Assembly (NCBI GenBank): GCA_943325655.2
Contig: CALPQG020000190.1
Coordinates: 1 to 5,807, forward strand
From: Bifidobacterium breve
GTDB lineage: Bacteria > Bacteroidota > Bacteroidia > Cytophagales > UBA9547
Length of the DNA: 5,807 nt
Reading direction: 5' to 3'
Position 1 is the stretch's first letter. The number at the start of each line of letters is the position of its first letter. The position numbers and the translations under genes were made by a program. Shown in pieces: positions 1 through 5,807 of the stretch. Under the pieces are notes generated by a model. It did not search any database and was not told the DNA's origin. It worked only from the letters and a program-made list of their open reading frames with translations.

Positions 1-734
1 AAACCTAAAAGCATAGAGGCACTCCCTTTATTGATGGCTATTTCAATCATATTCAAACTATTGAAGAATACCACGCATTCTCCTTCTTCTACGGAAGTAT
101 AACTTTGGTGCAGGGTATAAATTTTATGTCTTCCAAATCCAATCACGACCGAACGTTTATCCCAAAACTGATTAAAAGCATTTCTGGAGATGTTGGTTAT
201 CAAGTTTCCAAATCCATCGACATGAACCACATTGCCTACTATTGCATTTCTGGTAATTCTCAACTGACGGTTCAACATGGTATTGATTTCCGTAAGCTGA
301 CGTCCTAAATCGTAAATATTTTTACCATTCGCCAAAGCCGTGGCTGCGGGTGCCAAGATGTTTTTAGCCGAAAAACTATGTAATTCATCATTTTCTCCAT
401 TGAGTTCCACAATAGACGTAGGTACTTTTTCGCTTACCAATGAGAATATGCCATTGTCAGTGCCCACAAAAAAGTGTTCTTCCATTTTAACGGCAATAAA
501 CTTTTCATGACTTTTGAGCTGTGAATTGACTGCAACCAAATGCACACTGCCCGCAGGGAAATCTCTAAAAATAGAACTCAACACAAAAGCACCGTGTGCA
601 ATATCAAATGGCGTTATTTCATGAGAAATGTCAACTATTTGAGCACTAGGATTGTACTGAAATATTTTAGCTTTTACCGCAGCTACGTAATGATCTCTGC
701 GACCGAAATCAGACATAAAGGTAATTATTGCCAT
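1..734 (-). CDS. SAM hydroxide adenosyltransferase (DUF62) family protein, 3' end outside window
   Basis: The reverse strand reads open from ATG at 734-732 to the window edge, giving 244 complete residues of a family usually about 260-290 long, so only the C-terminal tail is missing. Classical members hydrolyse S-adenosylmethionine to adenosine and methionine, and are related to fluorinase and chlorinase. Visible family motifs are the N-terminal MSDFGRRDHYV (residues 7-17), DISHEITPFDIAHGAFVL (35-52), FPAGSVHLVAV (59-69), TDNGIFSLV (92-100), the C-domain signature VDGFGNLITNI (172-182), and GSASMLLG at 237-244. The start is the only good ATG before the DFG motif; no Shine-Dalgarno is seen. 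Oddity: by my alignment the catalytic Asp, Arg and His of characterised members fall on Asn70, Glu77/Lys78 and Ser122, so hydrolase activity is uncertain while the SAM-binding fold seems intact. It is divergent from phoH. Family assignment is firm; activity is not. Confidence 0.92.
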   Translation of the reverse strand, partial: MAIITFMSDFGRRDHYVAAVKAKIFQYNPSAQIVDISHEITPFDIAHGAFVLSSIFRDFPAGSVHLVAVNSQLKSHEKFIAVKMEEHFFVGTDNGIFSLVSEKVPTSIVELNGENDELHSFSAKNILAPAATALANGKNIYDLGRQLTEINTMLNRQLRITRNAIVGNVVHVDGFGNLITNISRNAFNQFWDKRSVVIGFGRHKIYTLHQSYTSVEEGECVVFFNSLNMIEIAINKGSASMLLG

Positions 735-761
735 AATTTTTGAGAAAAAGCATTAAATTTG
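728..761 (+). promoter_or_regulatory. alternative, distal candidate promoter for the phoH operon
   Basis: TAAATTTG at 754-761 is an exact TAnnTTTG match, with TTG at 728-730 placed 23 bases upstream, the upper end of the reported 17-23 range. It would start transcription near 768 and overlaps the start of the opposing DUF62 gene. The -7 match is better than the proximal candidate's but the spacing is worse. I cannot tell from sequence which one is used. Confidence 0.3.
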
Positions 762-788
762 ATTGCTTACAAAAATACATAATTTTTG
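759..788 (+). promoter_or_regulatory. candidate promoter for the phoH operon (proximal)
   Basis: TTG at 759-761, then 19 bases, then AATTTTTG at 781-788. This fits the Bacteroidota TTG-N19-TAnnTTTG arrangement with one mismatch at the first base of the -7 box. It predicts a start near 795 and a leader of about 34 nt before the TTG start codon at 829. Its -7 box lies directly beside the opposing -7 box at 770-777. Confidence 0.45.
770..788. repeat. inverted repeat between divergent promoters
   Basis: CAAAAAT (770-776) and ATTTTTG (782-788) are perfect 7-bp inverted arms around the 5-bp spacer ACATA. The arms make up most of the minus-strand -7 box and the plus-strand -7 box, so the symmetry may simply come from two facing promoters. 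It could also be an operator. It is too AT-rich and too far from any gene end to suggest a terminator. Confidence 0.5.
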
Positions 789-798
789 TATCTAGCAG
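770..798 (-). promoter_or_regulatory. candidate promoter for the DUF62 gene
   Basis: On the minus strand, TATTTTTG (777 down to 770) matches the Bacteroidota -7 element TAnnTTTG exactly. Eighteen bases upstream is CTG (798-796), one mismatch from the -33 TTG. Transcription would begin around 763-766, leaving a leader of about 30 nt before the ATG at 734. The match is by eye; the -33 half is weak. Confidence 0.5.
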
Positions 799-828
799 TA
801 CGTAATACTTCAATTAAAGTTAAGCAAC

Positions 829-1770
829 TTGGACGACTTTATATTTACCCTGGAAAATATTTCTCCTGTGGAGTTTTTTGGTATTGAAGATGAATACCTT
901 AGGATAATCGAAAACAGTTACCCTTCTAGTAGAATTATTCCCCGTGGGAATGAAATTATTGTAAAGGGCAGCTCAAAAGACGTATCCAAAATTGAAGATA
1001 TTTTCAATGCACTCCTGACGCACTTCCACAAATACAACCACTTAAATCTTGAAATGGTTGAAGCCATCGTTAAAACAGGCACACAAACACCCAGTTCAGG
1101 AGATGATGATGTAATTGTATTTGGCAACAAAGGAAATGTAATCAAAGCACGAACTACCAACCAACGGAATTTGGTAAAGGCGGTAAATGAAAATGACATT
1201 GTATTTGCTTTAGGTCCGGCTGGAACGGGGAAAACATTCATCTCTGTAGCACTTGCGGTGAGGGCTTTAAAAAACAAAACGGTTAAGAAAATCATATTCA
1301 CCAGACCTGCTGTAGAAGCTGGTGAAAATCTTGGCTTTTTACCTGGTGATTTGAAAGAAAAGATTGATCCTTATTTAAGACCAATTTATGATGCTTTGGG
1401 AGAAATGATTCCTTCAGAAAAGCTTAAAATATACCAGGAAACCAATATTATTGAAATTGCTCCGCTGGCCTATATGCGTGGAAGGACGCTCAATAATGCC
1501 TTTGTGATTTTAGATGAAGCACAAAATACCACGCCAATGCAGTTGAAAATGTTTTTGACACGTATGGGACCCACCTCTAAAATGATTGTCAATGGTGACA
1601 CGTCTCAAATTGACCTTGCACCCAAACAAAAATCTGGTTTAATTGAAGCCATTCCAATCCTGCAAAATATTAAAGGTATAGGTTTCGTTACCTTAGATGC
1701 TAGAGATGTGCTTCGACACAAATTGGTGAAAGACATAATTATAGCCTACGAAAAAAATAATAAATCCTAA
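829..1770 (+). CDS. phoH: PhoH family P-loop ATPase
   Basis: This 313-residue protein is full length for the short PhoH/YbeZ type, which has a PhoH ATPase domain and no PIN nuclease domain. The family is cytoplasmic, binds ATP, and is linked to RNA metabolism and ribosome maturation; its exact reaction is poorly defined. An N-terminal domain (about 1-85) has the Bacteroidota-type opening LENISPVEFFGIEDEYL. The ATPase domain (about 105-308) shows Walker A GPAGTGKT (129-136), TRPAVEAGENLGFLPGD (158-174), YMRGRTL (215-221), Walker B VILDEAQN (226-233) and the sensor-like NGDTSQIDLAP (255-265), all intact. The start is TTG at 829: no ATG or GTG lies in frame between the stop at 793-795 and this point, and starting here gives the usual family N-terminus. 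It is the first gene of a plus-strand operon and is divergent from the DUF62 gene. The next gene follows after 2 nt. Confidence 0.96.
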   Translation: MDDFIFTLENISPVEFFGIEDEYLRIIENSYPSSRIIPRGNEIIVKGSSKDVSKIEDIFNALLTHFHKYNHLNLEMVEAIVKTGTQTPSSGDDDVIVFGNKGNVIKARTTNQRNLVKAVNENDIVFALGPAGTGKTFISVALAVRALKNKTVKKIIFTRPAVEAGENLGFLPGDLKEKIDPYLRPIYDALGEMIPSEKLKIYQETNIIEIAPLAYMRGRTLNNAFVILDEAQNTTPMQLKMFLTRMGPTSKMIVNGDTSQIDLAPKQKSGLIEAIPILQNIKGIGFVTLDARDVLRHKLVKDIIIAYEKNNKS

Positions 1771-1772
1771 AT

Positions 1773-3611
1773 ATGTATAAATTTTTAATGCTGATTTCAA
1801 TACTTTTTATTGAACAATTCCAATTGTGGGCACAGAACGCGCCAAATGCGACGGAGACGTTACACAGAAATTGTGGAAGTGATGAACACAAACAATACCT
1901 TGAAAAAAAATATCCTTTACTCAAAGAAAGGAGTACACAATTTGAAAAAGATTTGAGCAATCAAATTCATTTAAATAGAATCTCTAGAAAACTGACGCCA
2001 ACAGAAATCATCACAATACCAGTGGTTGTTCATGTGATTCACAACAATTCCTCTGGAATAATTGGAGGAACAAATATTAGTGATGAACAAATTTTATCTC
2101 AAATAAAGGTACTAAATGAAGATTACCGAAAAAAAATATTCACCAGAGGTTACAACACCAATATTGCAGGAGCTGATACCAAAATAGAATTTTGTTTGGC
2201 TGCCACAGACCCTAATTGCAATCCGACAAATGGAATAACGAGACATTATTCAGTCAAAAATAGTTTTGATATGAATAATGATAACATTTTGATTAAATCA
2301 TTTGGGTATTGGCCAAGTGACCAATACCTCAATATTTGGGTATGCAATATTGCCAATGACGTAATTGGCTATGCCCAATTTCCCAACTACTCCACTTTAC
2401 CAGGACTCAATCAATATGAAAGTGGGCCAATTACTGATGGTGTTGTGATTAGAAGCTCTTGTTTCGGAAGTGAAACGGGTACAGCAAATAAAGGAGCCTT
2501 CAAATATGGAAGAACAACTACCCATGAAATTGGTCATTGGCTTGGACTTAAACATATTTGGGGAGATTATGAAAACGACAACACCTGTGATTCTGATTAT
2601 TGTGATGACACTCCTCCTCAAAGTTCCCCTTCTACTAGTAGTGATGTTTTTTGCCAAGATAAATTTTCATTGTGTAGTGGAATTCAATATAAAAATATGA
2701 CTGAAAACTACATGGACTATTCGGCTGATATATGTATGAATATTTTTACCAACGATCAAAATACAAGAATGCAAACCGTTTTGAGCGTGAGTCCGATGAG
2801 AAAAAAGCTTTTGACCTCTAAAGGATGTGAACAGACAAAAATTGTGCAATACCCCTTAGCAGTAGATTTTGACGAAAATTTAGCTACAGACTGGCAAATA
2901 ACCAATTCTGATACCACTGACAATCTATCAAAATGGACCACCTCATCTCCTGGTGCTAAACTTAGCAATTATGCCATCAGCTGTAACCAATTCAATAGCA
3001 AAAAAAATGGCCATTATAGCACCTTTGATAGTCCATACGTTAATTTTACAAACGTAAATACACCATTTTTGCAGTTTGACATTGCTTATCCAACCACTCC
3101 AAATAACCTGACGGACACACTAATTGTATACTATGCAAAAGGTTGTAGTTCAAATGCATACATCCCAATGGATACCATTACGGGGGAACGATTAATCACC
3201 ACTAGTGTAATTGCAAACAACTTTACACCTACCGAAAGTGACTGGATAACAATTAAAAGAAGTCTTCCTTTTTTTAAAAATTCTGCCCAATCAAGAATCA
3301 GGTTTAAAAGTATAAGCAGTAAAGCCAGTACCATTTTTTTAGACAACATCAATATTTTTTCCCTAAACACCAATTGTTATGTAGCAGATAATAAAGTACT
3401 CTATTATGACAGGACAAACTTACATGAAAATGAATCCGCAGAGATAAAAATTTATGACCTCAATGGTAAAAACATCATCAACCTTAGTATAGTTCCTGAC
3501 AAAACACAGCTATTTACTTATGACTTAAGTTTCCTTGCATCAGGCATGTACCTTACTTCAGTCACTAAAAATACAACATCGTTTAAAAATAAATTTATCA
3601 TTACCCAATAA
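1773..3611 (+). CDS. secreted pappalysin-like (M43) zinc metalloprotease with T9SS sorting domain
   Basis: This 612-residue exported zinc endopeptidase is predicted to cross the inner membrane by Sec and the outer membrane by the type IX system. A signal peptide (1 to about 20-21, ending LWAQ) is followed by a propeptide (about 22-80) containing RNCG (32-35), a possible cysteine switch. The catalytic domain (about 82-350) opens with IPVVVHVIH and NISDEQILSQIKVLNEDYR (101-119). It has the zinc site HEIGHWLGLKH (251-261: His251, His255, His261, base Glu252) and the Met-turn NYMDYS (312-317, Met314). Cysteines at 272, 277, 294 and 301 may form disulfides. A beta-sandwich module (about 363-530) contains DTLIVYYAKGC, FTPTESDW and IFLDNINIF, a pattern common in secreted Bacteroidota proteins. 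The last 75 or so residues, with AEIKIYDLNGK, GMYLTSV and the terminal KNKFIITQ, resemble a type A T9SS sorting domain. The substrate is unknown. The gene contains two A8 runs (1903-1910, 3000-3007), both in frame. Confidence 0.93.
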   Translation: MYKFLMLISILFIEQFQLWAQNAPNATETLHRNCGSDEHKQYLEKKYPLLKERSTQFEKDLSNQIHLNRISRKLTPTEIITIPVVVHVIHNNSSGIIGGTNISDEQILSQIKVLNEDYRKKIFTRGYNTNIAGADTKIEFCLAATDPNCNPTNGITRHYSVKNSFDMNNDNILIKSFGYWPSDQYLNIWVCNIANDVIGYAQFPNYSTLPGLNQYESGPITDGVVIRSSCFGSETGTANKGAFKYGRTTTHEIGHWLGLKHIWGDYENDNTCDSDYCDDTPPQSSPSTSSDVFCQDKFSLCSGIQYKNMTENYMDYSADICMNIFTNDQNTRMQTVLSVSPMRKKLLTSKGCEQTKIVQYPLAVDFDENLATDWQITNSDTTDNLSKWTTSSPGAKLSNYAISCNQFNSKKNGHYSTFDSPYVNFTNVNTPFLQFDIAYPTTPNNLTDTLIVYYAKGCSSNAYIPMDTITGERLITTSVIANNFTPTESDWITIKRSLPFFKNSAQSRIRFKSISSKASTIFLDNINIFSLNTNCYVADNKVLYYDRTNLHENESAEIKIYDLNGKNIINLSIVPDKTQLFTYDLSFLASGMYLTSVTKNTTSFKNKFIITQ

Positions 3612-3635
3612 GACTCACATTTAACACTTTTTTGT

Positions 3636-5693
3636 ATGACTTTTTCATTTTTATCATGGGATAAATACCCCTTTTTTAGGTATGTGCTGTTCCTAATTTT
3701 AGGTTTATGGCTTGCGAATGAATTTCCTGTACAAGTTCCTATTTCCTTACAAGCAATCTTTTTTAGCTGTGGCATTTTACTATTAATGGTATTGCAACGC
3801 AACAATTTTTATGGATACATCGCTTTGTTTTTTATAGGGGCCTGTGGATACCTTTCAGGGAATAAACAGGAAATTCCGAGAAAACCTGCTATTCATCAAG
3901 CATTTATTGGTACCATAGAAAGTTTTGTAGAAAAAACAACAAAAGGTGTTAAAGTAATAATCAACGTTGAACAGACCTTAAACAATTCTCCAAATAACAT
4001 CAGTCACACTTTCTTAAAAGCCAATGTATTTATCAATGCGCAAGGTCAAGATAGTAACTTAAATTATGGTGACAGGATAAAAATTAAAGGTGTTTTAAAA
4101 GAAATTCAACCTCCCGAAAACCCTGAAGCATTTGATAACAAAAAATACCAAAATCAAAAAAATATCTATTACCAATCATATTCTGAAGAATATGAATTGA
4201 TCAATAAAGGAAATCAGTTCCATATTTTTAATATTGCCGAAAAGACGAGAAGTTATTGTGACCATATTTTCAAACAATATGTAAAAGGTAAAAATGAATA
4301 TGCCATAGTTACCGCAATGCTTTTAGGCATTAGAAGTCAATTAGATTATTCTATCAAAGAAGCCTACTCCAATGCAGGAATCATACATATCATTGCAATT
4401 TCGGGCTTACATATTTCACTCTTTTTTGTGTTATTCAACGGCTTAATTTCAAAAATAGTTAAATCTCCACTCATTGTCATCGTCACCGTTTTGCTATTTA
4501 TTTGGTTTTATGGAATTGTCACTGGCTTAACGGCTTCGGTAGTTCGGGCAGTATTGATGCATACGGTTATGTTGACAGGGCAACTTTTTCAACGCAAAAC
4601 AAACTTCTTTAACAATACCTGTTTCAGTGCCTTTGTATTGTTATTGATAAACCCCAAATATCTCCTGGATATTGGATTTCAATTGTCTTATTTGGCGGTT
4701 ACAGGATTAGCATTGTTTGAAATGTATTTCCCTAACAAAATGGTATTCAGATACAATATTGTAAATACTATTTTTGAAATCATTCGGGTAACTTTAATTG
4801 CTCAATTGGCTACATTTCCAATATTGCTATTCTATTTCCACAAAATATCTTTTGGTTTTTTACTAGCGAATTTATTGGTTATTCCACTATCCACCTTTAT
4901 CATTTGGCAAAGTATAGCCCTGCTTTGCACCTCTTTGCTCCATATATCTATAACCTCAAAACTAGGAATCTTACTTACATTCAGTACTTCAATAATGAAT
5001 TTCATTGCATTGAAAATAGGTACAATTGCTAATGCTACGATTGAAAATATATCCTACAGTAGTATTGAATGCATATTCATGTATTCTCTGATAATTGTCA
5101 TTTTAATATATTTCAAACATCCTCAAAAACAGTACTTCTGGCTATCTTTAGTGTTGATGATTTTCCTCTTTGGACTAAGAAGTCTATTTTATTATTCAGG
5201 CAACCACCAACATCTATTGGTTATTTATGCCTTTAAAAATAACAGTGTTGTTTGCGTCATAAATGGCCATACATGCAAAACTTATTGTCAAAATACACCT
5301 TCAATTTATGACCTTAAAACCATCCAAAATCTATATGTCAAAAGACAAATTACGACAATCAAACAAGTTAAACTTATTTCAACTTTTCAAAATACTGGAT
5401 TCATTCCACTGCATCAATCGTCACTTCTAATAATTAATTCTCCAGAAGTACCGATTTTCAAACAAAAAATTGAATATTTACAAATCATCAATAATGCAAA
5501 GTTCAATTGGCAAACACCCGTTGAATTTTATCCTACATCAACCATCATTATTGATAAATCTAATACCTGGAAATATGCCCACCAATTAGAGAATTTCCTT
5601 CTTTTACGTAACTTAAAAGTGCATAACATGTATAAGCAAGGAGCTTTCACCATTGACTTAAGCCAATATTTTACAAAAAACGCTATCCAATAA
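3636..5693 (+). CDS. comEC: ComEC/Rec2 family DNA-uptake membrane channel
   Basis: This 685-residue polytopic inner-membrane protein belongs to the family that carries single-stranded DNA into the cytoplasm in natural transformation. The N-terminus SWDKYPFFRYVLFLILG starts three hydrophobic helices (about 13-28, 36-52, 58-74). A soluble, OB-fold-like DUF4131 region follows (about 85-190, with NYGDRIKIKGVL at 143-154). The Competence domain (about 220-495) carries the hallmarks HIIAISGLHISLF (251-263), GLTASVVRAVLMH (297-309) and LLDIGFQLSYLAVTGLALF (343-361). Roughly ten more helices run to about residue 516. The C-terminal soluble part (about 522-685) lacks the HxHxDH metallo-beta-lactamase motif found in longer ComEC proteins. 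It ends IIIDKSNTW...KQGAFTIDL, which fits the usual Bacteroidota short form, so this is not a truncation. The ATG at 3636, 24 nt after the protease stop, sits just before the expected N-terminus. No promoter is evident in the gap, so co-transcription is likely. Confidence 0.95.
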   Translation: MTFSFLSWDKYPFFRYVLFLILGLWLANEFPVQVPISLQAIFFSCGILLLMVLQRNNFYGYIALFFIGACGYLSGNKQEIPRKPAIHQAFIGTIESFVEKTTKGVKVIINVEQTLNNSPNNISHTFLKANVFINAQGQDSNLNYGDRIKIKGVLKEIQPPENPEAFDNKKYQNQKNIYYQSYSEEYELINKGNQFHIFNIAEKTRSYCDHIFKQYVKGKNEYAIVTAMLLGIRSQLDYSIKEAYSNAGIIHIIAISGLHISLFFVLFNGLISKIVKSPLIVIVTVLLFIWFYGIVTGLTASVVRAVLMHTVMLTGQLFQRKTNFFNNTCFSAFVLLLINPKYLLDIGFQLSYLAVTGLALFEMYFPNKMVFRYNIVNTIFEIIRVTLIAQLATFPILLFYFHKISFGFLLANLLVIPLSTFIIWQSIALLCTSLLHISITSKLGILLTFSTSIMNFIALKIGTIANATIENISYSSIECIFMYSLIIVILIYFKHPQKQYFWLSLVLMIFLFGLRSLFYYSGNHQHLLVIYAFKNNSVVCVINGHTCKTYCQNTPSIYDLKTIQNLYVKRQITTIKQVKLISTFQNTGFIPLHQSSLLIINSPEVPIFKQKIEYLQIINNAKFNWQTPVEFYPTSTIIIDKSNTWKYAHQLENFLLLRNLKVHNMYKQGAFTIDLSQYFTKNAIQ

Positions 5694-5695
5694 TG
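5691..5695 (+). other. TAATG stop/start overlap
   Basis: The comEC stop TAA (5691-5693) shares its last A with the ATG (5693-5695) of the next gene. This arrangement usually means translational coupling, and it supports comEC and the downstream gene being on one transcript. Confidence 0.85.
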
Positions 5696-5807
5696 ATAAT
5701 TATCACTGAAGTTAAAGAAAGAGTTGCTTACATAACCTTAAATAGACCGGAAAAGAAAAATGCGTTGAACGGCGAATTGGTGGAGGCATTAAAAGAGGCA
5801 ATACATG
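5693..5807 (+). CDS. enoyl-CoA hydratase/isomerase (crotonase) family protein, 5' end only
   Basis: The frame from ATG at 5693 stays open to the window edge, giving 38 complete codons. The start MIIITEVKERVAYITLNRPEKKNALN is the characteristic first strand-turn-helix of the crotonase fold: VAYITLNRPEKKNALN at residues 11-26 matches the family pattern V..itLNrPek.NAl. Members act on acyl-CoA thioesters (hydration, isomerisation, or related chemistry) in the cytoplasm, commonly in fatty-acid or amino-acid degradation. The oxyanion-hole and catalytic residues lie beyond the window, so the specific reaction cannot be named. The 1-nt overlap with comEC indicates it belongs to the same operon, although no functional link to DNA uptake is apparent. 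Confidence 0.88.
   Translation, partial: MIIITEVKERVAYITLNRPEKKNALNGELVEALKEAIH

Noticed and set aside
105..743. Two 67-residue plus-strand open frames (105-308, 540-743).
   Set aside because: Both lie antisense to the DUF62 coding region, which is supported by family motifs across its whole length.
796..828. Longer N-terminus for PhoH from the in-frame open stretch upstream.
   Set aside because: There is no ATG, GTG or TTG codon in that stretch, and the added residues would not match the family start.
918..1301. 127-residue open frame on the minus strand.
   Set aside because: It lies wholly antisense to phoH, whose motifs are unmistakable in the other frame; its translation resembles no family I know.
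1903..3007. Two A8 homopolymer runs in the protease gene (1903-1910, 3000-3007) as possible phase-variation sites.
   Set aside because: Runs of this length are expected by chance in AT-rich lysine/asparagine codons, and the frame is intact through both.
3612..3635. T-rich gap before comEC as an internal promoter or terminator.
   Set aside because: No TAnnTTTG element at a usable distance and no GC-rich hairpin precede the T run; the T run also abuts the start codon.
5691..5709. Fur-box-like sequence containing the 12-bp perfect palindrome TGATAATTATCA (5694-5705).
   Set aside because: It coincides with the TAATG overlap and the Met-Ile-Ile codons inside an operon, and only about 14 of 19 positions fit the Fur consensus. 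AT-rich coding sequence explains it.

Overview
This AT-rich 5.8-kb window looks like chromosomal sequence from a member of Bacteroidota. Four things point that way. The secreted protease ends in what appears to be a type A type IX secretion (T9SS) sorting domain. ComEC has the short Bacteroidota-style C-terminus with no metallo-beta-lactamase domain. There are no Shine-Dalgarno sequences before the starts. The only long intergenic gap carries matches to the Bacteroidota promoter TTG-N17-23-TAnnTTTG. I cannot place it below phylum.

Layout: positions 1-734 (minus strand) hold the 5' part of a SAM hydroxide adenosyltransferase (DUF62) family gene whose 3' end lies outside the window. A 94-bp divergent intergenic region (735-828) carries back-to-back promoter candidates around a perfect inverted repeat. 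To the right, four genes run on the plus strand and are packed like an operon. They are phoH (829-1770, TTG start), a secreted pappalysin-like (M43) metalloprotease (1773-3611; 2-nt gap), comEC (3636-5693; 24-nt gap), and the first 38 codons of an enoyl-CoA hydratase/isomerase family gene (5693 onward; 1-nt TAATG overlap). No gene-free stretch exceeds 94 bp. I saw no tRNA, rRNA, CRISPR array, insertion sequence or clear terminator.

The four plus-strand genes do not form an obvious single pathway: a cytoplasmic ATPase linked to RNA metabolism, an exported protease, an inner-membrane DNA-uptake channel, and a CoA-thioester enzyme. This looks like an ordinary, tightly packed stretch of a small-gap genome, and I did not find a new defence or mobile system. 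The points most worth a second look are the apparent loss of the Asp-Arg-His catalytic residues in the DUF62 protein, the symmetric divergent promoter, and the candidate cysteine switch in the protease propeptide.
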